DNA from: Miscanthus floridulus
Taxonomy: Eukaryota; Streptophyta; Magnoliopsida; Poales; Poaceae
Direction of reading: 5' to 3'
Assembly: GCF_019320115.1 (NCBI RefSeq)
Contig: NC_089584.1
Location: 52,697,633-52,761,632 of the forward strand
Length of the DNA: 64,000 nucleotides
A program made the position numbers and the translations under genes. How positions within the stretch are numbered: the first letter of the stretch is position 1; the number at the start of each line of letters is the position of its first letter. Shown here piece by piece: positions 43,772 to 56,001 of the stretch. The notes beneath the pieces are model-generated. The model saw nothing but the letters and a program-made list of their open reading frames with translations, did not search any database and was not told where the DNA came from.

Positions 43772-46722
43772 TGTAGCACCTGGTTTTAAGTACAAAACCA
43801 TATACACACCATATGTGTGCCTAAGAATTCAATTCACACATATAGTTACAATTGAAGGGGTAATATCAAAGACAATACCTATATTACATAGCGCATAAGT
43901 GGTTGTTACAAAAGACATAGTCTTACTTTATAGTATATACTATAACTCTATTCTTCTAGCGAAGCCTCCAACACCACAGGAATCGTCAACTGGTTGATCA
44001 CAAGCCTAGCACCTCTTGGAAAACTCCACTGATGAACCTCCATCTGGTACCCATCTGGGATTTTGCCAAAGTATTGAAATAAAACAAGCGTAAGCTACTA
44101 CTGCTTAGCAAGCATAACATGAGGGGATGCAGGCCCAAAAGGCTTGACATGGCTGAACTGCAGTAAGCACTTTTAGTTGGTCATATTTTATTATTAATTA
44201 TAAGTTGCTAAGTTATGCTTAAGCTCCCAAATATGAATAATTAGAGATATCAGCAATCTTAATCATAACCCAAACCATCTGAGTAACCACTATTCAGTAA
44301 GGGTGCATGCCGCTCGTGACCGTGAGCTCGGCTGATATACTAGTTTTACACTCTGTAGAAGTTTACACTTTCACCACAAGTCATGTTACCCATATGTCTG
44401 GGTTTGCAACGCCCAAAACACTTCCAAGGTGAGCAGGCAGGGTACACTACGAAGCTTTTCCCTAGTCATTCTAATAAGGAGCAGTCGCTAAGGATTCCAT
44501 CTCCCAAGTGTTATGGAGTCATCTCCAAAAGTGGCATTGATACACGCAGCATAGTACACACCCTGGGGATGAGGCTCATACCCATCCCGGTATAGCCCCT
44601 CTTGCCCTTTCGATAAACTACTACAAACTAGAAAGAGCAAGGTACTAGACTAAGACCAGAGCCATGTAGTCCTCATGGTTGTACTATAAGTCCTGGGTTG
44701 TCACTTAAAGATAAGTCCTTATGGAGAGAAACTAGAGCACCATAAGAAAAGGCCCAATGCTCTAGCCCTCTTGATTCCATGTTGCTAAAAAGCATCTTTT
44801 AATACCATATTGTATATATCTTTAATTGTATTCTTTAATCAGTATTAGTTGGAGCAAACTGAGCATACTACCCACATGCAAAACCCATAGGTATATCAAG
44901 GACAGGATAATCAATATCAAGGTAGGTAGACTCCAAGCAATTCATTAACAAATGCACATGAATTGAGATTGCATTAAAGTGAATAGGTAAAAAGGAGCCT
45001 CATATTATACTTGCCTTAATTCAAAGTATCGCTGCTGGTCTTGATCTTCAAAGAGTTGCTCCAGGTCGCCAACACAAAACTCACTGTCTACTCGAGATCA
45101 AACAGCACCACACAGGCATCCATACAATCATGCATAGCAAACAAAAGCTATAGATTAGAATAGTACACCAATCAACATAAAATCAAGATGAAAAGTTCAT
45201 AAAATGAATCTACATCTCGCTACGATCACATAGACGCGAATAACATAAAATTCGGAGCTAAAACAAAGAAGTTATGAATTAAACAAGATTTCCCTTAGTA
45301 AAATAATAGATTAAATCTAACCTCAAATCTTAAAAGTTGAAAACTTACTTAACAGTAGTATAAACATGTAGATTATGGATTTACGAACCTAACACAAGTT
45401 GAACGGATCAAATCGGAGTTAAAACGTGAAAGTTATGGTCTATAGAAACCAGTGGCAAAACTATAAATAGGTGAAAATGTATTTTTAAAGTTAACCGAAC
45501 AAAATACGCTTTTAAAACAAGAAAGCATAATATGTGGAATGCGCAATGGACTGCGGCATCGATAACAGAAAAGCACAGGGGTCCTTTTGAAATAAGCCAG
45601 GGACTGTGGGTTAAGACTAAATAATTATAATGGCCTTTTTGCAAATTTCACTGCGAAGGGGTAAGTTCTAATCCTAGCCTTTGATTTTAGATCAGACGGT
45701 TGTGGTGGCTCTAGGATTCGGCTGGTCAGAAACAGGACTCTGGCGTGGTGGCTGCCATGGCCGGACAAAGGGAGCTCGCCGACTGACGTTGGTTTAGGGA
45801 CTACAGTGCATGATTTGACGAACGGGAAACACAGGGGGAGAGAGAGAGAAACTCAAAGCAAACTCACCGAGACCAAAATCTAGAGCTAGGAATCGACAAT
45901 GACGCACTACTGGCTGCTTGGACCCGACAGCGGCGGTGGCGCTAGGGCTAGGTGGTAGCTCGATGATCTAGGTCTTTGACGGTGAGGAGGCTCTAGGGGC
46001 GCGGCGGTGCGTGGAAAGAAGCACGGCTCCTGGGCCTGCTATTTATGGGGCCACGCTGGCTTGGAGAGCACGCAAGACAGAAGGGAAACAGGGGTGACAT
46101 CGGACTTGGCTCGGAGCACAGTCTAGCGTGCCCATGTCGTGAGGTAGGGGACGATGAGGAAACTGACAAGCGGTGCCTAGCCAGGACAGTCACGGCGAGA
46201 GAGGAAGAACGTGGGTGGCCGTGCGGCTTGACTAGCTAGGCTACGGTCTAGCTGGGCCGGCCTATGGCTGGGAGAGAAAAATGGCGCCACGCGGGGAGGA
46301 GGACGGGCCGCGCTGCTGCTTGGGCCTACGCGACGGCGCTGTTGGACCGTGGCGCAGCGGCCCACGCGGGAGAGGGAAACGTTGACGCTACTGGCTTTGT
46401 AGAAAAAAAGAAACGGCCACGGGGAAGGGAGCAAGCCGACGGGCCAAAAATAGGGAAGGGGAGAAAGGGAAATTTATTTTCCTTTTCCAATTTTCCAAAA
46501 CAATTTCAAAATACAAATTCAAATCAATTTAAAGTCTAACTTCAAACCAAGCAATACAAAAGAATATGCAGGAGCATGAATACACAACCACGTTGCTAAA
46601 CTTATGATGAATTTTAATTTCAATAAAGATTATTGTTTTCCCTAGGTTTAAATGTACACAAAAATTCATAATTAAATGAATTTAACTCTGTTTGAAAGAA
46701 AAGCAAATTTTAGTGTGTTACA
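43772..46722 (-). repeat. LTR (element's 3' LTR), copy A'
   Basis: 2,951 bp, starting tgtagcacctgg and ending gtgtgttaca. It differs from 12,068-15,010 largely by one-base insertions in copy A', for example near 45,784, 45,911 and 46,178. Confidence 0.93.
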
Positions 46723-46737
46723 ATTCTACCCCCTTAA
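46723..46737 (-). promoter_or_regulatory. Polypurine tract, copy A'
   Basis: Minus-strand AAGGGGGTAGAAT directly before the 3' LTR. Confidence 0.8.
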
Positions 46738-46779
46738 AATGAATCTCGTCCTCGAGATTCGGATGATGCTTACTCAAAT

Positions 46780-48330
46780 AACTACGGGTATGTTTTCCTC
46801 AAATCCTCTTCTCTTTCCCAAGTAGCCTCATCTTCCGTATACCGATTCCCCTGAACCTTACACATCTTTATAACTCTGGCTCCTGATAACTCTTTCTATA
46901 GTCTCCAAAATCCTTACCAGAAACTCCTCATAGGTAAGATCTTCCTTAATTGTAAGCTCTTCCAACGGTATCTACTCCTCGGGTACACACAAACACTTCT
47001 TTAGTTGAGACACATGGAACACATCGTGTTCACCTGACAAACTCTCAGGCAGTTCCAACTGATAAGCTACTTCTCCACGTCTCTCTAAAATCTTGAAAGG
47101 TCCAATATACCTTGGTGCTAACTTTCCTTTCATATTAAACCTTCTCACACTTCTCATAGGTGACACTTTTAGGTAGACATAATCCCCTATTTTAAAAACC
47201 AATTCCCTTCTCCGAGTGTCAGCATAACTCTTCTGTCTAGATTGTGCCACTCTCAAGTTTTCCCTGATAGTCTACACTTGCCTTTCAGCATCCTTGAGGA
47301 TCTCAGGTCCAAACACTTGACTTTCTCCTATCTGATTCCAAAACAACGGGGTTCTACACTTTCTACCATATAGTGCCTCGAATGGTGCCATCTTGAGACT
47401 CTTTTGGTAAATATTGTTGTAGGAGAACTCAGCGTAATACAAACTCTTATCCCAACTTGTACCATATTGCAAAGCACAAGCTTTCAACATATCCTCTAAG
47501 ATCTGATTGGTTCTCTCTATTTGTCCATCAGTTTGTGGATGATAAGCTGAGCTAAAGTTCAACTTAGTGTCCATAGACTCATGCAATTTCTTCCAAAAGT
47601 GTGATGTAAACTGGGTACCCCTATCTAACATAATCTTCTTAGGAACTCCATGTAAACATACTATCCGATGCATGTATAATTCTAGCCAACTTTGCAACCA
47701 TATATGTAGTCTTGACCGGTATGAAGTGAGCAACCTTAGTCAACCAATCTACTATTACCCAAATTGAGTCATAGCCACTTTGAGTGTGTGGTAATCCAAC
47801 AATGAAATCCATACCAACTTCTTCCCACTTCCACTCAGGTATCTTCATAGGTTGGAGTAAACCTGCTGGCCTTTGATGTTTTGCCTTGACTCATTGACAG
47901 GTGTCACATATTGCTACATACTCGGCCACATCTCTTTTCAAACCATACCACTAGTATTTCTCCTTCAGATCTAGGTACATCTTAGTACTTCCTGAAATGG
48001 ATAGAGTATGCTGAGTTATGAGCTTCTCTTAGAATCATCTCTCAAATGGACTTTATCGTTGGCACACATATTCTCTTTCCGAACCACACTTGTTACCCTG
48101 ATCATCCAATCGAAAACCCGATGCTTTACCAATTGTGATAAGTTCTGCTATCTCCTTGATTTTCTCATCTTCCAACTGACCCTTGCGGATCTCTTGCTCA
48201 AGTGTAGGTTCCACTTCCAATTCCATCGCAGTAGCAACTATTCCCAAATTAAGATGCTCGAATTCAGCACATAACTCCTTAAGGTAACTGTGTCACTAAA
48301 GCTGCATTAACATAGCTCCTTCGGCTCCCA
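46780..48330 (-). pseudogene. Gypsy pol remnant: integrase and chromodomain, copy A'
   Basis: Equivalent to 15,070-16,609 but with more breaks: the core is split over 47,639-47,848, 47,272-47,733 and 46,972-47,256. A frameshift comes from one extra base near 47,684, and a stop near 47,270 falls where copy A has Gln. Catalytic-region text MDFIVGLP, LDRGTQFTSHFW and QIERTNQ is retained. The chromodomain tail near 46,780-46,970 is frameshifted by an extra C near 46,877. The TAG and TGA in the HHCC finger are shared with copy A. Confidence 0.88.
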
Positions 48331-48336
48331 TTCCGA
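48325..48336 (-). other. Deletion junction replacing RT and RNase H, copy A'
   Basis: Minus strand passes from AKRPYR straight into GSRRSYVNAAL within one open frame. This looks closer to the original junction than copy A, in which two Arg codons have changed to Gln-type codons. Confidence 0.85.
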
Positions 48337-48939
48337 TATGGTCTCTTAGCTATAGGTGCAGTTCTAGGTAAAAGCTCAATAATAAACTCAATATCACGAT
48401 CTGGCGGCATACCCGACAAATCATCAGGAAAAACATCTAGGAAACTCATTAACAACTTTGGTCTTATCTATGGTCGCACCTTCCATCTGATTAACACTAC
48501 ACACCTCTCTTGTCATTGTAGTTGCCTTGTAAATAACTTCTTCTCTAGACTTGGATGTCAAGTGTACTATACCATTCTCACATTGGATAATAGCCTTTTG
48601 TGGATTTAGCCATTCCATTCCAAGAATTACATCTATGCTTGAAGACTTCAGCACAATCAGATTTGCTAAAAACTCTACCCCCCTTATTTCAACTCCTATA
48701 CTAGGACACGTCAGTGTAGCGTGTATATCCCCACAAGGTGAGTCAACTAACATCTGTTTCTTCATAGAACACTTTGGTATATTGTGCTCCTTAACAAAAT
48801 GATGTGCAATGAAAGAATGTGAAGCTCCAGAATCAAACAAAACTGATGTAGGGCTAGAGTTGACTAGACACATGCCAAACACAACATCTAGGGCTTCTTG
48901 TGCAGATTCTATCATCACATAATTGACTCTGCCTTGCAC
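48337..48939 (-). pseudogene. Gypsy aspartic protease remnant, copy A'
   Basis: 171-codon frame (48,424-48,939) with DSGASHSF catalytic motif and an intact DVILGMEWLNP segment, where copy A has lost Leu to Arg. It then runs through a spacer to NEFP, where an extra base shifts the frame. It is longer and better preserved than the copy A frame. Confidence 0.87.
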
Positions 48940-49979
48940 ATGAGTCCGTTGTTTATGGTTTCGGTTACGGGATTGTTACTTATTTGGCTTCTTCGGACAC
49001 TGACCTGCATAGTGACCAGGTTCACCATAGCGGTAGCACTTCTTGCCTAAAGAGGGGGTGTTGGGCACACTATCCTTCATTGGGGAGTTGATGAGTGGTT
49101 CTTGGGGTGGACTCTGGTTCACATACTATTGCTCTTGCTGGTGTTGAGGGTGTTGTTGAGGAGGATCAAAATCCCACTGACTAGTTGGTTCCTGGTATCT
49201 CTACTGAAATTCTTGCTGGTGAGTGTAGCGGGGAGCATGTGTTGCTACCTATAGATTGGCTTTGAATTCTCCTTTTCTTCCCTTCTATTTCCTGATGCTT
49301 GTTCTCAATCAAAATGGCTCTATTCACCAAAGTTTGGAAATCAGGATACTCAACAGTCATTCAACTGCAGTTGAAGTCCATCATTTAATCCTTTCAAGAA
49401 GTGTTTCTATTTCTTAGCATCATTAACCACCTCTCCTAGAGCATAACATGATAGCTGAGTGAATTTGTTACGATACTCACACACTGTCATGGAAGCTTGT
49501 TTCAAGTTGAGGAACTACTCCTCCTTGATCTCCACCAAAGCTTCTAGAACATGATAAGATCTAAAGGCAGTCTTGAAATCTTCCCAACAAATCTGATTTA
49601 CATCTTTCCCAACCTGAAATAATTCCCACCAGTCTGAAGCTGCTCCTTGAAGTTGACCAGAAGCATAAAGCACTTTCTGATGGTCATCACACTGAGCTAT
49701 GTTAAGTTGTCAGCTCCACAGCTCTATGCCAGTCATCAGCTTCTAGTGGGTTGCTTGCATGAGAGAACGTTGGTGGATGTCCCTTCATAAATTCACCAGT
49801 GCTTATTCCCTTGGTGGTGCTTGATGTGGGTTGATGCATACATTCTAAACATAGGTCTGTAGCAATTGAGTCTATGCCATCATAGATTGCTCTATGGTTG
49901 GAGGTTCTGGTGGCGGTGGATTAACATTAGGGGCATTCCTTCTGGCATCACATGAAGCACTTCTCCTAGTAGAAACCAT
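48940..49979 (-). pseudogene. Gypsy gag remnant, zinc knuckle Cys lost, copy A'
   Basis: Starts MVSTRRSASCDARRN at 49,979. Stops are shared with copy A, mostly CAG to TAG. In the zinc knuckle (48,997-49,038) the second Cys codon has become Tyr (CYRYGEPGHYAGQC), while copy A keeps Cys. It is a G-to-A change on the coding strand made after the duplication. Confidence 0.8.
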
Positions 49980-50502
49980 CTGTTTGCAATATTTAGCACA
50001 ACTATTGGTTGTAATCCATGACTTTTGGGCATCTACCTTAGGAGATATAACCTGATGAACACTGAACAGCACGCGTAGGGATGAGAACAACCTAGCCCAA
50101 CTATCTAATCACTGGTCCTTAAGCCTTATCATGTAAACTAAATGAAATTGTGAGTATAACCCACAAAATCATTGCAATCATTACAAAGATCCAAATCAAG
50201 CATGAACATCAAGACTACTCACGTTACTAGTGTTCTTGTTGTATCAAGGGCTCAAAACTCTACAGTTTCACCTTCATTTTGCGCAAGAATGTGGTAAGTG
50301 ATAGCTCTAAAAGCAATTCAAAACAAGGAGTGAAGATAGGGACAAAATTTATAGCAACAAGGAGATGAACAACAAAGACAAGGATGTAATATAGGAGAAA
50401 ATAGCAAGGTTTATAGACCAAGGATTTCATAGCAAATTCTCAACCTTAAAACGACCATTTTCTAACTAGGCTTACGTCCTACAGTCGACATAGCTCTGAT
50501 AC

Positions 50503-50514
50503 CACTTTGTAGCA
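50503..50514 (-). promoter_or_regulatory. Primer-binding site for initiator tRNA-Met, copy A'
   Basis: Minus-strand TGGTATCAGAGC, three bases from the LTR edge at 50,518. Confidence 0.9.
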
Positions 50515-50517
50515 CCT

Positions 50518-53459
50518 GGTTTTAAGTATAAAACCAGATAAACACCATATGTATGCCTAGGAATTCAATTCATACATACAGTTACTAATGAAGGGGTAAT
50601 ATCAAAGACAATGCCTTTATTACATAGCGCATAAGTGGTTGTTACAAAAGACATAGTCTTACTTTACAGTATATACTATAACTCTATTCTTCTAGCGAAG
50701 CCTCCAACACCACAGGAATCGTCAACTGGTTGATCACAAGCCTAGCACCTCTTGGAAAACTCCACTGATGAACCTCCATCTGGTACCCATCTAGGATTTT
50801 GCCAAAGTATTGAAATAAAATAAGTGTAAGCTACTACCGCTTAGCAAGCATAACATGAGGGAATGCAGGCTCAAAAGGCTTGACATGGCCTGAACTGCAG
50901 TAAGCACTTTTAGTTGGTCATATTTTATTATTAATCATAAGTTGCTAAGTTATGCTTAAGCTCCCAAATATGAATAATTAGAGATATCAGCAATCTTAAT
51001 CATAACCCAAACCATCCGAGTAACCACTATTTAGTAAGGGTCCATGCCGCTCGTGACCGTGAGCTCGGCTGATATACCAGTTTTACACTCTGTAGAGGTT
51101 GTACACTTTCACCATGAGTCATGTTACCCATATGTCCAGGTTTGCAACACCCAAAACACTTCTAAGGTGAGCAGGCATGGTACACTATGAAGCTTTTCCC
51201 CAGTTGTTCTAATAAGGAGTAGTCTCTAAGGATTCCATCTACCAAGTGTTATGGAGTCATCTCCAAAAGTGGCATTGATACACGCAGCACAGTACACACC
51301 CTGGGGATGAGGCCCATACCCAGCTCGGTATGCCCCTCTTGCCCTTTCGATAAACTGCTACAAACTAGAAAGAGCAAGGTACTAGACTAAGACCAGAGCC
51401 ATGTAGTCCTCATGGTTGTACTGTCAGTCCTGGGTTGTCACTTAAAGATAAGTCCTTATGGAGAGAAACTAGAGCACCCTAAGAAAAGGCCCAATGCTTG
51501 AACCCTCTTGATTCCATGGTGCTAAAAAGCATCTTTTAATACCATGCTGCATATATCTTTAATTGTATTCTTTAATCAGTATTAGTTGGAGCAAACTAAG
51601 CATACTACCCACATGCAAACCCCATAGGTATATCAAGGACAGGATAATCAATATCAAGGTAGGTAGACTCCAAGCAATTCATTAACAAATGCACATGAAT
51701 TAAGATTGCATTAAAGTGAATAGGTAACAAGGAGCCTCATATTATACTTGCCTTAATTCAAAGTATCGCTACTGGTCTTGATCTTCAAAGAGTTGCTCCA
51801 GATCACCAACACAAAACTCACTAGTCTACTCGAGATCAAATAGCACCACACAGGCATCCATACAATCATGCAGTAGCAAACAAAAGCTATAGATTAGAAC
51901 AGTATACCAATCAACATAAAATCAAGATGAAAAGTTCGTAAAACGAATCTATGTCTCGTTACGATCACATAGACGCCAAGATCACAAAATTCAGAGCTAA
52001 AATGAAGAAGTTATGAATTAAACAAGATTTCTCTTAGTAAAATAATAGATTAAATCTAACCTCGAATCTTAAAAGTTGAAAACTTACTTAACAGTAGTAT
52101 AAACATGTAGATTATGCATTTACGAACCTAACGCAAGTTGAACGGATTCAAATCAGAGTTAAAACGTGAAAGTTATGGTCTATAGAAACCAGTGGCAAAA
52201 CTGTAAATTGGTGAAAACGTATTTTTAAAGTTAACCGAACAAAATACGCTTTTAACACAAGAAAGAATAATATGTGGAATGCGCAATGGACTATGGGATC
52301 GATAACAGAAAAGCGCAGGGGTCCTTTTGAAATAAGCTAGGGACTACGGGTTAAGACTGAAATAATTATAATGGCCTTTTTGCAAATTTCACCACGAAGG
52401 GGTAAGTTCTAATCCTGACCTTTGATTTTAGATCGGACTGGCTGTGGTGGCTCTAGGATTCAGGCTGGTCGGAACAGGACTCCGGCGTGGTGGCTGCCAT
52501 GATCGGACAAAGGGAGCTCGACGACGACGTTGGTTTAGGGCCTACGGTGCATGATTCGACGAACGGGAAACACGGGGAGAGAGAGAAACTCAAAGCAAAC
52601 TCACCGAGACCAAAATCTAGAGCTAGGAATCGACGATGACACACTGCGACTGCTTGGACCCGACAGCGGCGGTAGCGCTAGGGCTAGGCGGCAGCTTGGC
52701 GATCTAGGTTTGTGACGGCGAGGAGGCTCTAGGGGCGCGGCGGTGCGGGGAAAGAGGCACGGCACCTAGGCCTGCTATTTATGGGGCCACGCTGGCTTGG
52801 AGTGCACGCAAGACAGGAGAGGAAACGGGGCGATAGCGGACTCGGCTTAGAGCACAGTCCAACGTGCCCACAGTCGCGAGGTAGGGGACGATGAGGAAAC
52901 TAAAAAGCAGGGCCAGCAAGGCAGTCACGGCGAGAGAGGAAGAACGTGGGCCACGCGGCTTGACTAGCTAGGCTGCAGTCTAGCTAGGCCCGGCCTATGG
53001 TTGGGAGAGAAAAATGGCGCCACGCGGGGAGGAGGACGGGCCACGCTGCTGCTTGGGCCTACTGCGACGGCAGCTGCTGGACAGAGGCACAGCGGCCCAC
53101 ACGGGAGAGGGAAACGTTGACGCTGCTGGCTTTGCGGAAAAAAAGAAACAGGCCACGGGGAAGAGAGCAGGCCGACAGGGCCGAAAACAGGGAAGGGGAG
53201 AAAGGGAAATTCATTTTCCTTTTCCAATTTTCCAAAGCAATTTCAAAATACAAATTCAAATCAATTTAAAGTCTGACTTCAAACCAAGCAATACAAAAGA
53301 ATATGCAGGAGCATGAATACACAACCACGTTGCTAAACTTATGATGAATTTTAATTTCAATAAATATTATTGTTTTCCCTAGGTTTAAATGTACACAAAA
53401 ATTCATAATTAAATGAATTTAACTCTGTTTGAAAGAAAAGCAAATTTTAGGGTGTTACA
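50518..53459 (-). repeat. LTR (element's 5' LTR), complete, copy A'
   Basis: 2,942 bp, starting tgtagcacctgg and ending agggtgttaca. It contains the part that is missing from copy A after 21,268. Confidence 0.94.
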
Positions 53460-53464
53460 ATTTG
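53460..53464. repeat. Target-site duplication ATTTG, right side
   Basis: ATTTG directly after the last LTR base, matching 43,767-43,771. Confidence 0.9.
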
Positions 53465-54790
53465 GATTGATCACCCTTCATCCAACTCTGAGCCTTGCTC
53501 AACATCTTGGTGTGGACTTCACCTAGCTTAATCAACAATTAGCAAAAGGTTAGTCTACTAGTTGTCTCAATTACCAAAACCAAGCATGAGGCTTTAACCG
53601 GTCGGGTAACTCTGTGGATCCTATGGGCCTTCCCCATGCACAAGTAGTTCTCCACAGGGCCTTCTCCCAGACCACTCCTTGTCATGTCCACTATTGTATT
53701 TCTAGGCCAAAACGCCATGGTTCACCTGTTTTCGGCACAATTTACAGTGACCTCTCCAAACCTCGGAGGGTCTTGCAAGACTACACGCCCCTAGTGTACA
53801 ACACTTGGTGCGCGCAAGAACCAATAGCATAAAAGTATGCCAACCTCACTAACCACTATACCTAAGCCTAATGCAAGCGCTAAACGATGGTCGAACAAGC
53901 CTAAGCACTTAGCAAAACACCTACATTAATCACCTAAGTATTCCTTAAGGAGTTGATGTCTAGAGCAACTAGAGATAAGCCTCAACTCACACTAAAATTC
54001 CTTAATCTCCAACACACTTCATTTGGCCTAGCTTGGGGGGTATATATAAGATCCCCACAACTATAGTCATTGGAGGCAGTCTACACTTTCTACAGAGGCA
54101 CCAGAAGTTTCAATGACCGCACTAAAGATTTTCAGTGACTATCACGTTAACTGGACATTCAAGAACTAGCTGTTGTCGACTGTTGGACCCTTTCTTTGGT
54201 GCTTCTTCTCCAGTGATCACCAGAGAGATCTGGTAGCCCTAAAACCATTTGTATAATTGTTGGACGGTGCCCTAAGCTCTAGTGGTTGCATCCTGATAGC
54301 ATCAGAGAATTCTGATGAAGAAAAAAAGCTTCTATGAGGCCTTGTCATCCTCACCCTAAACTCCGGTGCTCCTCCTGTTGGAGCACCAAAGAATTCTAGT
54401 GATGGAATTTCCCTTTTGTAGAACTATTGCTCGTTAGACACTTTTGAGCCTAAGCTCTAGTGCCTACATAGAAGCATCACTAGAGAATTTTGGTGGTATT
54501 GTGTAGTTCCTATTTCTTCCATTTATTTGTGTCTTTTCTTCTGGGCTTCTTCTATTTGATGTCTTGGACTTTTGGCATGTCCTCTATGATCTTCAACAGA
54601 TCTTTAATGACTTGTTTGAGGTTTTGATCACTTGATCTTTCATGTTGTCTTTGTCCAAGCCATACTTGCATCCAAGTGAACTAAAATATTATATACTAGA
54701 AAACAACATTAGTCCATTTGATCATGTTTTCATTCAATCACCAAAATCACATATGCCCATGCTAGGTGCCATTTTCCTTACACATTCAAA
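53465..54790. mobile_element. LTR-like repeat, right part
   Basis: Non-coding continuation of the repeat at 41,965-43,771 across the gypsy insertion: similar style (ctccacagggccttctccca, ctctccaaacctcggagggt) and ending near catgctaggtgccattttcc. Only present after copy A'. Termini and class not established. Confidence 0.4.
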
Positions 54791-56001
54791 CTAACACACA
54801 CTACAAGATGAACATGCTTCCGCTTTTCCAACCTAAGATCGAATTCTCTTGTTAATGTGTATTATCGACATATGAACTTCATTATTGTCTTATTGTAAAA
54901 TCAACCCATTATAAAAATCATTATTTCTGTGCTTCCACACAGGCTAGAATCTTATGAGATATAAGCATCAAATATTCATATTTAATACCAATGACAAAGA
55001 AAAATTACTTACATTAATTTGAATTTTTGATTTACTCATATTCTAACACAATACACATCTAGATCCTCCATAATCTCTATTTAGTTATGATAAACTTATA
55101 ATTATTTATCTATACATTTATCCACAATGTAGTTTTTTTCTTCTGCATGATACCTTGGTATATCTTCAATAAGCAATTGAATCCTTAGCTTAAGCTATGG
55201 TGGTTGTGGTTGCATCATATGTCTCATCGTGACATGAATCTACATTTTGATTTTCAATTTTGAACTTATCGGTTACTATATTTTATCTTCAAGTTAAGTT
55301 GAAAGTCATGTGTTTATGTCATTTTTCAAAATGTATAAAGTTTTTAATGTCACAATTTACAAATATTATTGCCATGAAGTAACTACTACCATTGGTCTAT
55401 GGCTTTTTTAAGAGAAAATTTTCATGCTTGATAAAATACTAAAGTAAATATTTATCCTAATGTTTGTATGTTACTTGGTCTACATGATGGTATACAAATT
55501 ATGCTTATTTTAAATTTAAATGTGGTAGGAATAAGTATTTTGTACTTTACAGTTGAATTATTTTTTATAATAGTTTATTAGTATTTTTATGTAAATCGAT
55601 GGATATTTTAGTTTATTTTTTATAATAAGGAGGTGGCTAATTTAGATATAAATTAAAGCTGGTCCTTTATATTATCTTCCATAATGACATATCTGGTAAT
55701 TTTGAATACAAACTCAATGGTTACTTTGCACAATTATCTTCAATAATGCTATATGTGGATAATTTAGACACAAATTTAGGGCTGTTATTTTAAATTATCA
55801 TTCGCAATGATAGGTGTGGGTAATTTATATGAAATATTAGAGGTTATTTTTTCTAGCACGTCTGATGAGAATTATCATGAAAACTGGGGCCTCTAATTAG
55901 TATTAGGAAGATTGACACCATGATTTTAATTGCACGATATTTACAAACTCTATGACTTTAAGCAGTATTACATCTAAACTTTTATCTGTCATTATCCATA
56001 G
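54791..56001 (+). other. Intron 2 sequence of the PES pseudogene, right part
   Basis: Strongly AT-rich, no gene. It leads to an acceptor (ccatag) before exon 3 at 56,002. It includes a degenerate tandem repeat of about 61 bases at 55,625-55,855. Confidence 0.5.
55625..55855. repeat. Degenerate tandem repeat, unit about 61 bp, near four copies
   Basis: Units share the pattern aattatcttc-ataatg-tatatgtgg-taatttagacacaaa-ttagggctgttatttt with many substitutions. Old and decayed. Confidence 0.55.

Larger units (their letters stand above)
31700..53010. repeat. Large direct duplication, copy A' (about 21.3 kb)
   Basis: Second copy of the block at 1-21,268. The two copies share the same CACTA element, the same PES-pseudogene lesions and the same gypsy insertion with the same target-site duplication, so all of these predate the duplication. 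Beyond 53,010 copy A' runs on through the complete LTR into flanking DNA that copy A lacks. Differences include homopolymer length changes and one-base insertions outside homopolymers, so a false (haplotig) duplication is a competing explanation. Confidence 0.95.
43772..53459 (-). mobile_element. Complete-ended Ty3/gypsy retrotransposon lacking RT/RNase H, copy A'
   Basis: Full 9.69-kb element: LTRs at 43,772-46,722 and 50,518-53,459, flanked on both sides by the 5-bp duplication ATTTG. The interior of only 3.8 kb codes on the minus strand for gag, protease, integrase and chromodomain remnants. The order (integrase last) is Ty3/gypsy; the chromodomain and MVSTRRS gag start suggest the Tekay/Del clade. 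Reverse transcriptase and RNase H are deleted at the same point as in copy A, so loss predates duplication. Its two LTRs differ from each other clearly (about 11 differences in their first 130 bases by eye), so the insertion is not recent. Confidence 0.94.

Noticed and set aside
41966..54782. A single complete LTR retrotransposon or solo LTR explaining 41,965-43,771 plus 53,465-54,790
   Set aside because: Candidate TG and CA ends exist, but the flanking 5-mers (ttaaa and cattc) do not match, so I left the class and limits open.
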